Under the pieces are notes generated by a model. It worked only from the letters and a program-made list of their open reading frames with translations, was not told the DNA's origin and did no database searches. A DNA stretch of 64,000 nucleotides, from assembly GCF_025961835.1 (NCBI RefSeq), contig NZ_JAOQOK010000001.1, positions 1,550,001 to 1,614,000 of the forward strand, given 5' to 3'. The translations under genes and the position numbers were made by a program. Positions 1 to 9,272 of the stretch are shown here, piece after piece. Numbering within the stretch: the first letter of the stretch is position 1; every line of letters begins with the position of its first letter. The stretch comes from Sphingobium sp. B2D3C. Its GTDB lineage: Bacteria; Pseudomonadota; Alphaproteobacteria; Sphingomonadales; Sphingomonadaceae.

Positions 1-1
1 G

Positions 2-1294
2 TTGCTCTTCGAGGATTTGGCGCTTGTGCCGATCGTCTTCGCGCTTGGTGCCATGGCGCCCAATGTCGCAGACGATGGCTGGGAAAATCTTGCCACCGTC
101 CTGCTGACCGGCGGTCTCGCCGTCCTCGCCTTGCTGATCGGCGGGCGCTTCATGCTCCCCCGCCTCTTCGCACAGGCGGCGCGGGCCAAGCGGCCCGAGG
201 TGTTTCTGGCGGCAAGCCTGCTCGTCGTGATGGTCTCCAGCCTGCTCACCACCGCTGCGGGCCTCTCGCCCATCGTCGGCGCGCTGGTCGCGGGCATTCT
301 CATCGCCGAAACCGACTATCACGGCCAGGTCGAGGGCATGACCGAGCCGTTCAAGGGCCTGGCGCTGGGCGTCTTCCTGATCACCGTGGGCATGGCGATC
401 GATCCCGTGGCTCTGGTCGCGCAATGGGATGGGTTGCTGCTCGCGATCACCGGCGTGGTTCTCGCCAAGGTGGCGGTGACCAGCCTGCTGCTGCGGCTTG
501 CGGGCGCGCGGCGCGGGGTGGCGCTGGAAACCGGCATCCTGATGGGCAGCCCCTCGGAAACGACGCTCATCGTGCTGGCGAGCGCCGTGACGGCCAATCT
601 CATCAGCCCCGGCACGGCCGCTTTCTGGCAAATGGCCACCGCCATCGGCCTCACCCTCACACCCATCCTCGCCAAATTCGGGCATCGCATGGCCCGGCGG
701 GTCGAACGGGATGCGCTGGAGCCGGACACCAACGAGACCGACGACAATGCGCGCGCCGCCATCATCCTCGGCTTCGGCCGCGTCGGCCGCACCGTCGCCG
801 ATCTCCTGCGGGTGCATGAGGTGCCCTATGTGGCGGTGGAGAACGATATCGATATCGTCGCGCAGGCCCGGGCAGAGGGCTACACCGTCCAGTTCGGCGA
901 TGTGTCGCGCCCGGACACGCTCGATCGACTGAGACTCGGGCGCGCGCAGGCGCTCATCATCACCATGGACGACCCGGTGCTGGCGATGCGCGTCACCAAT
1001 CGCGTGCGGGGCTGGCTGGACGATCTGCCAATCATCGTGCGGGCGCGGGACACCACCCACGCCGCCCAACTCTATCGGGCCGGCGCAAGCGACGCGGTGC
1101 CCGAGACGCTGGAAAGCTCACTGCACCTGGCCGAGACCGCGCTGGTGGACCTCGGCCTGCCCATGGGGCCCGTGATCGCGTCCGTGCACCAAAAGCGCGA
1201 AGACCTGCAGAATGAGATCAAGGCGGCGGCGGAACTCGACGTCGCGCCGCGGCTGCGGAGTCGGCGGCTGGGGGAAGCGAACGGCCCCGCCTGA
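2..1294 (+). CDS. CPA2/Kef-type monovalent cation:proton antiporter, 3' part
   Basis: The reading frame is open at the window edge, so this is the C-terminal 430 residues of a longer membrane protein. The first 235 or so residues are strongly hydrophobic and include typical CPA2 exchanger segments. From about residue 250 a cytoplasmic RCK/TrkA-N domain begins with the nucleotide-binding motif GFGRVGR, followed by a beta-alpha-beta fold ending near the C-terminus. This architecture matches the KefB/KefC/YbaL family, which exchanges K+ or Na+ for protons across the inner membrane under nucleotide control. The apparent TTG start at position 2 is only an artefact of truncation. Ion and ligand specificity cannot be read from the sequence. 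Confidence 0.88.
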   Translation: MLFEDLALVPIVFALGAMAPNVADDGWENLATVLLTGGLAVLALLIGGRFMLPRLFAQAARAKRPEVFLAASLLVVMVSSLLTTAAGLSPIVGALVAGILIAETDYHGQVEGMTEPFKGLALGVFLITVGMAIDPVALVAQWDGLLLAITGVVLAKVAVTSLLLRLAGARRGVALETGILMGSPSETTLIVLASAVTANLISPGTAAFWQMATAIGLTLTPILAKFGHRMARRVERDALEPDTNETDDNARAAIILGFGRVGRTVADLLRVHEVPYVAVENDIDIVAQARAEGYTVQFGDVSRPDTLDRLRLGRAQALIITMDDPVLAMRVTNRVRGWLDDLPIIVRARDTTHAAQLYRAGASDAVPETLESSLHLAETALVDLGLPMGPVIASVHQKREDLQNEIKAAAELDVAPRLRSRRLGEANGPA

Positions 1295-1307
1295 GCGCAA
1301 GTCGCCG

Positions 1308-1706
1308 CTAGCGCGGCTCGTGCTCGGTTCCGCTCCCCGGGGTGATGAACAGCAGTTCCACCTCTCCGGCCGCATCCGCCGTGTGCCAGACATTGGCGGG
1401 GTTGATCGCATAGTCACCGGCGGAGAGCGCAACATGGGTTTCCGTCCCATCCTCGCCGCGCTGCCGCAGCGTCACGGCGCCGGCGATGCAATAGACGATT
1501 TCGTCGCCGAGCGGATGCCGCTCCCACATCGACCAATTGCTGCTGAAACGATAGGCGCTGACCAAGCGGCCATCTGCGCCATCTCCGCCATGGCGGGCAT
1601 CATAGGCGGCATACCATGCCGGATCGGAGGTCATGGCCGGCTGTGCCACGGCCTTACCGCCCCGCGCGAGGTGGATGGGATAGGTACTGAGCGACTTCGG
1701 CGTCAT
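1308..1706 (-). CDS. Small cupin-domain protein
   Basis: A 132-residue protein with a single cupin beta-barrel. The part from about residue 65 to 125 carries the two conserved cupin stretches: an HPLGDE segment near residue 64 and a PANVWH segment near residue 105, which supply candidate metal ligands. No signal peptide is seen. Single-domain cupins include dioxygenases, isomerases and sensors, and nothing here tells which applies. It is convergent with the antiporter and lies downstream of alaS on the same strand, separated by about 65 bp, so co-transcription is possible but not shown. Confidence 0.75.
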   Translation of the reverse strand: MTPKSLSTYPIHLARGGKAVAQPAMTSDPAWYAAYDARHGGDGADGRLVSAYRFSSNWSMWERHPLGDEIVYCIAGAVTLRQRGEDGTETHVALSAGDYAINPANVWHTADAAGEVELLFITPGSGTEHEPR

Positions 1707-1772
1707 GGATCGTCTCCCACACAGGAGCCGGCCGGACCGACAGGTCTGCCCTCCCCCGTTCAGCGCCCCGTT

Positions 1773-4427
1773 TCAGCCCTGCGCAATGCGCGCCTTGATC
1801 GCCTCGATCGCCGCCGGTGCAGCCGCACCGTCCGGACCGCCACCTTGCGCCATATCCGGGCGACCGCCGCCACCCTGCCCGCCCAGCGCAGCCACGCCGA
1901 GACGAACCAGATCGACAGCGCTGAACGTGCCGGTCAGATCGTCGGTCACGCCGGCCGCGATGCTCGCGCGCCCGTCATTCACCGCGATGACAACGGCGAT
2001 GCCGCTGGCAAGCCGGCCCTTGGCGTCATCCACCAGACCGCGCAGTCCCTTGGGGTCGAGCCCGTCGAACTGCTGGGCGAGCACCTTGTAGCCATTGACG
2101 ATCTCGGGCGCAGCCTCAGCCGAAGCGCCGCCGCCCGATGCGCCGGCCAGCGCGAGCGCCTTCTTGGCCTCCGCCAACTCGCGCTCCAGCTTGCGGCTCT
2201 GTTCGGCAAGCGCGGCCACGCGGGCCGTTGCGTCCTCGGGCGTCGTCCGCAAGGTCGTGGCGATGGCGCGCAATTGTTCGTCGCGCTGCGTGAGCCACAG
2301 GCGCGCGGCCTCCCCGGTCAGCGCCTCGATCCGGCGAACACCACTGGCAACCGCGCTTTCGCCGACGATCTTGAAGAGCGCGATGTCGCCCAGCGCGCGC
2401 ACGTGAGTGCCGCCGCACAGCTCGACCGAATAGGTGCCCTCGTCGCCCGTGCCCATGGAGAGCACGCGCACTTCGTCGCCATATTTCTCACCGAACAGAG
2501 CCATGGCGCCGGCAGCAATCGCGTCGTCCGGCGACATGAGGCGCGTGCTGACCTCGGCATTGCCGCGAATCTGCGCGTTCACATCGGCCTCGACCCGCGC
2601 GATCTGCGCCGGCGTGAGCGCCTCGGGATGCGAGAAGTCGAAGCGCAGCCGGTCTTCCGCGACGAGGCTGCCCTTCTGGGTCACATGCGGGCCGAGCGTC
2701 TTGCGGAGTGCGGCGTGCAGCAGGTGCGTGGCGCTGTGATTGGCGCGCACGCGCGCGCGGCGGGCGGCATCGACCTCCATGTGGACGATATCGCCAATCG
2801 CGATTCGCCCGGCCTCGATGGTCGCCTGATGGGCGTGAAGACGGCCCAAGGGCTTGGCGGTGTCAGAGACAGTCGCCGAGAGCCCATCCGACTTGCTGAT
2901 CCGACCGGTATCCCCTGCCTGACCCCCACTCTCACCATAAAAGGGCGTCTGATTGGTGACGATGGTCACGCTCTCGCCGGGCTGCGCCTGTTCGACGCGG
3001 GTACCATCCTTGACCAACGCGACGACACGACCCTCACCGGCTTCGCTCAGATAGCCGGTAAACTCGGTCGATCCCTCGCTCTCGGCGATATCGAACCAGA
3101 CGTCTTCCGATGCCTTCTGGCCCGATCCCTTCCAAGCGGCGCGCGCGGCGGCCTTCTGGGCTGCCATGGCCGCGTCGAAGCCGGAGCGGTCGACGGTGAG
3201 GCCCTGGGCGCGCAGCGCGTCTTCGGTCAGATCGTAAGGGAAGCCGTAGGTGTCGTAGAGCTTGAACGCGGTGTCACCGGGCAGCGTCGCGCCCGTCGGC
3301 AGACCGGCCACGGCTTCGTCCAGCAGCTTGAGACCCTTGTCGAGCGTCTGCCGGAAGCGGGTTTCCTCGCGCAGCAGCGTTTCCTCGATCAGTGGCTGGG
3401 CGCGGATCAATTCCGGGAAGGCCGCGCCCATTTCCGCGCTGAGACCGCCAACGAGGCGGTGCATCAGCGGTTCGGCGGCACCGAGCAGATGCGCATGACG
3501 CATGGCGCGGCGCATGATCCGCCGCAGCACATAGCCGCGCCCCTCATTGGCCGGCAGCACGCCATCGGCAATCAGGAAGCCCGCCGAACGCAGATGGTCG
3601 GCGATGACGCGGTGGCTGGCGGCCTGCTCGCCTTTTGCCGACGTCTTGGTCAGCGCGGCGGACAGATCGATCAGTGCCCGGAACTGGTCGGTATCGAAGA
3701 CGCTGTGGACACCCTGAATGACCGTGGCCGCGCGTTCGAGACCCATGCCGGTGTCGATGGAGGGACGCGGCAGATCGCCGACGATTTCGCCGCCCAGCTG
3801 CTCGAACTGCATGAAGACGAGATTCCAGATCTCGACGAACCGATCGCCATCTTCATCGGGCGAACCCGGAGGCCCACCGGGCACGTCCGGACCATGATCG
3901 TAGAAGATTTCGGAACAGGGGCCGCATGGGCCATCATCGCCCATCGACCAGAAATTGTCTTTGGTCGCGATGCGGATGATGCGCTCGTCCGGCAGGCCGA
4001 TCTTCTTCCAGTAACCAAAAGCCTCGTCATCGGTGTGATAGACCGTGACCAGCAGCCGGTCCTTGGGCAGGCCGAGTTCGCGCGTGACGAACGTCCACGC
4101 CAACTCGATGGCGCGTTCCTTGAAATAATCGCCGAACGAGAAATTGCCGAGCATCTCGAAGAAGGTGAGGTGCCGCGCGGTGTAGCCGACATTATCGAGA
4201 TCGTTGTGCTTGCCGCCCGCCCGCACGCATTTCTGAGACGAGGTCGCCGTCTTGTAGGGGCGGCTCTCAAGTCCCGTGAACACATTCTTGAACGGCACCA
4301 TGCCGGCGTTCACGAACATGAGCGTGGGATCGTTATTGGGCACGAGCGGCGCGGAAGGCACGATCTCATGACCATTGGCCCCGAAATAATCGAGGAACGC
4401 GCGGCGGATATCGTTGGTCGACGTCAT
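1773..4427 (-). CDS. alaS: Alanyl-tRNA synthetase
   Basis: Class II synthetase of about 884 residues, the usual AlaS length, charging tRNA-Ala with alanine. The N-terminal catalytic core starts with the RRAFLDYF segment typical of AlaS. The editing domain shows HSATH near residue 563 and CGGTH near residue 670, the zinc-binding residues that remove mischarged Ser and Gly. A C-Ala region with a Gly-rich stretch ends the protein. An in-frame ATG 36 bases upstream exists, but the chosen start gives MTSTNDIRR, the normal family N-terminus. The gene lies downstream of recA on the same strand with a 188-bp gap. Confidence 0.97.
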   Translation of the reverse strand: MTSTNDIRRAFLDYFGANGHEIVPSAPLVPNNDPTLMFVNAGMVPFKNVFTGLESRPYKTATSSQKCVRAGGKHNDLDNVGYTARHLTFFEMLGNFSFGDYFKERAIELAWTFVTRELGLPKDRLLVTVYHTDDEAFGYWKKIGLPDERIIRIATKDNFWSMGDDGPCGPCSEIFYDHGPDVPGGPPGSPDEDGDRFVEIWNLVFMQFEQLGGEIVGDLPRPSIDTGMGLERAATVIQGVHSVFDTDQFRALIDLSAALTKTSAKGEQAASHRVIADHLRSAGFLIADGVLPANEGRGYVLRRIMRRAMRHAHLLGAAEPLMHRLVGGLSAEMGAAFPELIRAQPLIEETLLREETRFRQTLDKGLKLLDEAVAGLPTGATLPGDTAFKLYDTYGFPYDLTEDALRAQGLTVDRSGFDAAMAAQKAAARAAWKGSGQKASEDVWFDIAESEGSTEFTGYLSEAGEGRVVALVKDGTRVEQAQPGESVTIVTNQTPFYGESGGQAGDTGRISKSDGLSATVSDTAKPLGRLHAHQATIEAGRIAIGDIVHMEVDAARRARVRANHSATHLLHAALRKTLGPHVTQKGSLVAEDRLRFDFSHPEALTPAQIARVEADVNAQIRGNAEVSTRLMSPDDAIAAGAMALFGEKYGDEVRVLSMGTGDEGTYSVELCGGTHVRALGDIALFKIVGESAVASGVRRIEALTGEAARLWLTQRDEQLRAIATTLRTTPEDATARVAALAEQSRKLERELAEAKKALALAGASGGGASAEAAPEIVNGYKVLAQQFDGLDPKGLRGLVDDAKGRLASGIAVVIAVNDGRASIAAGVTDDLTGTFSAVDLVRLGVAALGGQGGGGRPDMAQGGGPDGAAAPAAIEAIKARIAQG

Positions 4428-4615
4428 GGACGAGCGATTAGGGGAAGCCGCAGCCGCCGACAAGCGGTGAGTGAACGGAAAATCGCGACCAAAATCCGAT
4501 CGCCAGTCGCAAGCGCAGCTTCACGATCGCTCGAACTGCACAGCGCGTCCCTCATGCGACGCCACCGCAGACGACGACCTGACCGCGTTTGTGCACGATC
4601 AGGTTCCCAAAAAGA

Positions 4616-5695
4616 TCAATCCTCGCTTGCCTCGTCACTGTCCGGCCCGGTCATCATGCCCTCGGCCACAGCCTCAGTGCGCGCGCGGATGGTGCGCTCC
4701 AGCTTGTCCATCATCTCGGGATTTTCACGCAGGAAGTTCTTGGCGTTCTCACGTCCCTGCCCGATCCGGACGGAATCATAGGAGAACCACGCGCCCGACT
4801 TCTCGACCACGCCGGCCTTGACGCCAAGGTCCAAAATCTCGCCGACCTTGGAAATGCCTTCGCCATACATGATGTCGAACTCGACCTGCTTGAACGGCGG
4901 CGCGACCTTGTTCTTGACCACCTTCACGCGCGTGGCGTTGCCGACGATATCGTCACGATCCTTGATCTGACCGGTCCGGCGAATGTCGAGGCGGACAGAG
5001 GCGTAGAATTTCAAGGCATTACCGCCCGTGGTCGTCTCCGGATTGCCGTACATCACGCCGATCTTCATGCGCAGCTGGTTGATGAAGATCACCATGCAGC
5101 GCGAGCGGCTGATCGAGCCGGTCAGCTTGCGCAGCGATTGGGACATGAGCCGCGCCTGCAGGCCGACATGGCTATCGCCCATCTCACCCTCGATCTCGGC
5201 GCGAGGCACCAGCGCCGCGACCGAATCGACCACCAGCACGTCGATGGCGTTGGAGCGCACCAGCGTATCGGTGATCTCCAGGGCCTGCTCGCCGGTATCC
5301 GGCTGCGAGACGATCAACTCATCGATGTTCACGCCCAGCTTGCGGGCATAGACCGGATCGAGTGCATGCTCGGCGTCGATAAACGCTGCCGTGCCGCCCG
5401 TCTTCTGTGCCTCGGCGATCACATGGAGCGCCAGCGTGGTCTTGCCCGAGCTTTCCGGGCCATAGACCTCGATCACGCGACCGCGCGGCAGGCCGCCGAC
5501 GCCGAGCGCGATATCAAGGCCCAGGCTGCCGGTGGAAATCGCCTCGACCTGCATCGCCTCCTTGGAGCCCAGCTTCATCGCCGAGCCCTTGCCGAAGGCG
5601 CGATCGATCTGCGCCAGTGCTGCTTCGAGTGCTTTCTGCCGTTCCATGGTTCCCACGTTCTTCTCGCCGTCGATAAGCTTCAAGCTCGCCGTCAT
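4616..5695 (-). CDS. recA: Recombinase A
   Basis: RecA of 359 residues, the ATP-dependent strand-exchange protein of homologous recombination and the co-protease that triggers LexA self-cleavage. The Walker A motif GPESSGKTT sits near residue 80, and the L1/L2 region and an acidic C-terminus (SDEASED) are present. The start MTASLKL was chosen over an ATG 24 bases upstream because it fits the family N-terminus. The upstream region carries an alphaproteobacterial LexA box at 5771-5785, so SOS induction is expected. Confidence 0.98.
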   Translation of the reverse strand: MTASLKLIDGEKNVGTMERQKALEAALAQIDRAFGKGSAMKLGSKEAMQVEAISTGSLGLDIALGVGGLPRGRVIEVYGPESSGKTTLALHVIAEAQKTGGTAAFIDAEHALDPVYARKLGVNIDELIVSQPDTGEQALEITDTLVRSNAIDVLVVDSVAALVPRAEIEGEMGDSHVGLQARLMSQSLRKLTGSISRSRCMVIFINQLRMKIGVMYGNPETTTGGNALKFYASVRLDIRRTGQIKDRDDIVGNATRVKVVKNKVAPPFKQVEFDIMYGEGISKVGEILDLGVKAGVVEKSGAWFSYDSVRIGQGRENAKNFLRENPEMMDKLERTIRARTEAVAEGMMTGPDSDEASED

Positions 5696-5770
5696 GTGCC
5701 TGCTCCCCATGGAAGTCAAATCCTCGTGAACCGAAAGTCACAAGAGCCATGTATCCTATTTGTTCTTATG

Positions 5771-5785
5771 GAACAAGAGGGGAAC
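5771..5785 (-). promoter_or_regulatory. LexA/SOS operator upstream of recA
   Basis: On the minus strand the site reads GTTC-CCCTCTT-GTTC, an exact match to the alphaproteobacterial SOS box GTTC-N7-GTTC. It lies about 76 bp upstream of the recA start and overlaps a plausible -35 element, as expected for a repressor site. Confidence 0.85.
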
Positions 5786-5803
5786 GAAATTTAAGAACGC
5801 AGG

Positions 5804-7978
5804 TCAGGCGACCCGGCGCGGACCTTCCGCCGGGACCGGCACGACCGCAATCTTGGCAGCGGCGAGGGAAGCCCCCTCCTCCGCCGTCAGCAGTACCGGA
5901 CCGCGCAAATCCGGCCGCTTGCCGGGCACGATGCAGCGCGTGGCGGCGCTGAGTTTCTCGACCGGCACCTCCGGAGCTTCCGGCGCGGATGCGACCTGGG
6001 CGCGGATGCTGAGGTCTGCCGACCAGAGCCGCCGAACGATCGCGCCGGCCACGGCCAGCGCCGAGGGACGTTGCGCATTCACGTTCATACCGTTGGTGAA
6101 CAGCGAGACGATCAGCCGGTCGCGGATTTCCTCGGAATGAAAATCGAACAGGATGCCGATCCGGCGCGCCGAATAGCGCACCTCGCCGCGCAATATTCCG
6201 ACATCCGGCAGCACGATCTGCACCCTTTCACCCACCGCGAAACCGCTCGGCGCATCGAGATGCAGGCCGATGCCCGAGATGGAGATATCCCCCCTTGAGG
6301 CGCTGAGCATCTGCCCGTTGTCGCCGATCAGCGTCACCGTCTGGCGCAGGTCGAAGCGCTCCTCGCCGCGCACACGCGGCTTTTCGAGGCACATCATCGC
6401 CACCAGCAGCAGCATCACCATGTTGAACGCCAGCCAGAAGGCCACGACCGGCAGCAGCCCATCCTGCGTGACGATGCGATAATCGGGCAGCATGTTGATG
6501 GCGAGGCTGGCCAGACTCGCCGCCATGAGGGTGAGCGACGCGAACAGCACATAATCGCCCGGCCCGCGCTTGCCGCCCTTGGAGCCGGAGCCCTTGGGCG
6601 TCACCTTGAAGGTCAGCCCCTTCGGCGCGATCAGCGTCTTGAGCGCGGCAGGCAGGATGCGGAAGGTCTGGAAAACGGACAGGATCTGCGCCGCGAGCGG
6701 ATAATAGCGGCCCGGGGCCAGCATGCTGATGCCACCGAGCAGCGCGACGATCATCGGCAGAAGGAAGAAGATAATGCCCGGCAAATCGACTCCGACCATC
6801 GGCGCCAGATTGAACAGCGCGAACAGAATCGGCGCGAGGATTGTGAAGACCGATTGCAGGCCCTGCGTCACCCACGCGGAGGGAAGGAACAGCAGCCGAT
6901 AGCGGAGCTTCAGCGTGCCCCCCAGCGGGCCATGGTTGAGATAGAGAATCTGGATCGCGCCCTGCGCCCAGCGCTGGCGCTGGACGAAGAAGGCAGCGGT
7001 GCTCTCCGGCGCGAGGCCATAAGCCAGCGGCTCGTTGAGATAGCGCGTGATGTACCCCTTGCGCAGGCTGGCGAGGGTCAGCAGCATATCCTCGGTGATC
7101 GAGCCCTCGGGCAGGCCGCCGCCGATCTCGTCGAAGATCGCCCGGCGCGTCACCGAGTTGGAGCCGCAGCAGAAGGAGGCATCCCAGCCATCGCGGCCCG
7201 GCATGATCGCCTCGAAGAAGAAGCGTTGATCATCCGGCATAGCCTGCTGCAGGCCAAGATTGGTCTGCATGGGATCGTGATTGTAGAAGCTGTGCGGAAT
7301 CTGGACGATTCCGATCTTCTCATTCTCGAAAAAGCCCATGGTACGGATGAGGAAATCGCGCTGAGGCACGAAGTCGGCATCGAACACGGCGACGAACGGC
7401 GCATTCGTCTGGGTGAGGCCATGGTTGATATTGCCAGCCTTGGCGCCCTTGTTGTCAGGCCGGGTGATGTACCCGGCGCCCTTGGCGAGGCACATATCCT
7501 GCACCCAGGGACGCCGCCCGTCATCCAGCACCCAGACGCGCGCCTCCGGCCAATCCATCGCGAGGCAGCCGAGAATCGTCTTCTCTAGCACCTCGCGCGG
7601 TTCATTATAGGTCGCGATGAAGACGTCCACGGGGGGCAGAAGATCGGCGTTCTCCGCCCATAAAGCCCGCAGGCGGGCTTCCCCCGCATCGGCTTCAGCC
7701 GAGCGGTCCGTCGGGCGCGAGAGAATCGCCAGAAGAATGCCGGCATCGAACAGCGCCAGCACCTCCACGATCAGGCAGGAAACCGGCCACCAGAGCTCGC
7801 TGAAGCTGCCGCCCCAAGGAATCGTATAGACAATCCGCCAGTGCAGATAATTGACGATGGCGGCCGCAATCGTCGCCACGATGCCAACGCGCGACGGCCA
7901 TAGCCCGCCGAATATGACGAAGGCGCCCAGCACCAGCGCCAGCGAGGCCCAGGGCGCCGTGAAAGCGACGTCGGTCAT
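5804..7978 (-). CDS. BcsA-like family 2 glycosyltransferase with C-terminal PilZ domain
   Basis: A 724-residue inner-membrane processive glycosyltransferase. Two or three N-terminal membrane segments precede the GT2 domain, which shows DDG near residue 151, DAD near 197, TED near 294 and QRQRW near 331: the D,D,D,QxxRW signature of cellulose, hyaluronan and alginate-type synthases. Further membrane segments follow, then a PilZ domain with RGEER near 538 (RxxxR) and DISISG near 563 (D/NxSxxG), both intact for c-di-GMP binding. The start 5 bp after the upstream HlyD-like gene was chosen; a longer frame into that gene is a shadow. No BcsB partner is present, so the polymer is unknown. Confidence 0.9.
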   Translation of the reverse strand: MTDVAFTAPWASLALVLGAFVIFGGLWPSRVGIVATIAAAIVNYLHWRIVYTIPWGGSFSELWWPVSCLIVEVLALFDAGILLAILSRPTDRSAEADAGEARLRALWAENADLLPPVDVFIATYNEPREVLEKTILGCLAMDWPEARVWVLDDGRRPWVQDMCLAKGAGYITRPDNKGAKAGNINHGLTQTNAPFVAVFDADFVPQRDFLIRTMGFFENEKIGIVQIPHSFYNHDPMQTNLGLQQAMPDDQRFFFEAIMPGRDGWDASFCCGSNSVTRRAIFDEIGGGLPEGSITEDMLLTLASLRKGYITRYLNEPLAYGLAPESTAAFFVQRQRWAQGAIQILYLNHGPLGGTLKLRYRLLFLPSAWVTQGLQSVFTILAPILFALFNLAPMVGVDLPGIIFFLLPMIVALLGGISMLAPGRYYPLAAQILSVFQTFRILPAALKTLIAPKGLTFKVTPKGSGSKGGKRGPGDYVLFASLTLMAASLASLAINMLPDYRIVTQDGLLPVVAFWLAFNMVMLLLVAMMCLEKPRVRGEERFDLRQTVTLIGDNGQMLSASRGDISISGIGLHLDAPSGFAVGERVQIVLPDVGILRGEVRYSARRIGILFDFHSEEIRDRLIVSLFTNGMNVNAQRPSALAVAGAIVRRLWSADLSIRAQVASAPEAPEVPVEKLSAATRCIVPGKRPDLRGPVLLTAEEGASLAAAKIAVVPVPAEGPRRVA

Positions 7979-7983
7979 AGGGC

Positions 7984-9165
7984 TTAGAGGCTGCGGCTGA
8001 ACCGCACCTCGGCCAGACGCCCCACATCGCATTTGCGCGCGGCATCGGCCTTGGCCGGCACCTGCTCGGGCAGCGCGACATCCACGATGATCTCGCGCGC
8101 TTCCGGCAGGGAATAGGTCGAGGCGGCGAGCAGGCCTTCCTGTCGGCGACCGGCAGCGCCGGTGATCGCGATGACCCGGCCCTTCATCCACTCGCTCGCG
8201 CCGATCATCCGGATGTTCGCGGGCGAGCCAGCGTGGATCACCTCCGCCTTGCGCTCGGGCAAGGCCACCTGCACGAAGCGACGGCGGCAATCGACCAGAT
8301 CGACAACCGGCTCGCCGGCACGAATGGAGGTACCGGAACTGGCGGTGGTCGCCCAGACCAGCGTGCCGGCTGGCGCCACATAATTGGCGCGGGCCTGCGC
8401 ATCCTTCAACCGGAGCTGCGTCTGGGTATATTCGGCATTGGCGTCGGTGAGCATCTTTTCAATGGTCTGGCGCTGGAGCACCACGCGATCTGCCTGCTGC
8501 ACGGCATAAGGCGCATCATTATAGCTGTCGCCCAGAAACACCCCGGCGCGCGCGGCGTTGCGGGCAATGCCGATGGACTGGATCTTGGCCCCAAGGCCGC
8601 TGCACTCGCTGTCCTTAGCGGCAAGCAAGGCGCTGGCCTTCTCCACGCCGGAGGCAGACATGAAGCCCTGCTCGGAGAGCTGGCGCGCTCGGGCTAGGCT
8701 TGCGCGAAGCTCCGTCCGCTCGGCCTGGCAACCGGACAAGGCAGCGCCAGCGGCAGATTGATCCTCGGAGAGGCGCGCCGTCGTGGCGTTGGAGAACACC
8801 GTGGCACGGCGCCCCAGCCGGACCTCCTGCGCGGTCAGCTCGCCGAGCTGGCGCTTGGCGAGATCGATCTGCGCGAGGGCGATTTCGGCCCGGGCCTTGA
8901 GTTCCGCGACCTCGCCGGTGTCCTGCGAGAGATCGAGCAGATGCACGGGCGTCGGCTTCATGAAATACTGGCCATCGGCGGGCAGCGCCGCCACCGTCCC
9001 GTCCGCCGCAGCGGTCAGGCGGATGATCGGCGCGTTCACCGCCGCCTGCGTCGACACATCGTTGAACACATAAGGCGCAAAGCCAATGGCGCCCGTGCTC
9101 AGCAAGGCTACCGCCAGCGCAATGCGCGTGCTGCGCGCCCGCAGGATCGTTTCAACGCGACTCAT
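7984..9165 (-). CDS. HlyD-like periplasmic adaptor protein paired with the PilZ synthase
   Basis: A 393-residue protein with one N-terminal membrane anchor (about residues 12-30), a lipoyl/barrel-sandwich half, a long coiled-coil hairpin rich in Ala, Glu, Arg and Gln (about 80-240), the second lipoyl half with YVAPAGTLVW, and a beta-barrel domain (about 290-390). This is the membrane fusion protein layout of HlyD/EmrA proteins and of the periplasmic part of Alg44. The synthase gene starts 5 bp downstream, so the two are an operon and the protein probably helps move the nascent polysaccharide through the periplasm. The start MSRVETIL was preferred over an in-frame codon 12 bases upstream because of a GGGGTGG ribosome site. 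Confidence 0.82.
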   Translation of the reverse strand: MSRVETILRARSTRIALAVALLSTGAIGFAPYVFNDVSTQAAVNAPIIRLTAAADGTVAALPADGQYFMKPTPVHLLDLSQDTGEVAELKARAEIALAQIDLAKRQLGELTAQEVRLGRRATVFSNATTARLSEDQSAAGAALSGCQAERTELRASLARARQLSEQGFMSASGVEKASALLAAKDSECSGLGAKIQSIGIARNAARAGVFLGDSYNDAPYAVQQADRVVLQRQTIEKMLTDANAEYTQTQLRLKDAQARANYVAPAGTLVWATTASSGTSIRAGEPVVDLVDCRRRFVQVALPERKAEVIHAGSPANIRMIGASEWMKGRVIAITGAAGRRQEGLLAASTYSLPEAREIIVDVALPEQVPAKADAARKCDVGRLAEVRFSRSL

Positions 9166-9272
9166 GAATACCACCACCCCTGAAAGATACCGGGCGTCTG
9201 CCCGGCGCCCACCGAGCGGGACTAGCAGTGGCGTGGTTACGATATCGTTAGCCGAAGCACGGCTGGGCCGTG

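Noticed and set aside
1212..4781. A 1189-residue open frame on the plus strand opposite alaS
   Set aside because: It is exactly antisense to alaS and shows no family motifs. Such long antisense frames arise from high G+C at third codon positions.
9190..9205. CCGGGC-GTCT-GCCCGG hairpin between cckA and the HlyD-like gene
   Set aside because: A neat six-base stem, but without a T-run on the minus strand and too short to call a terminator; no attenuator layout was seen.
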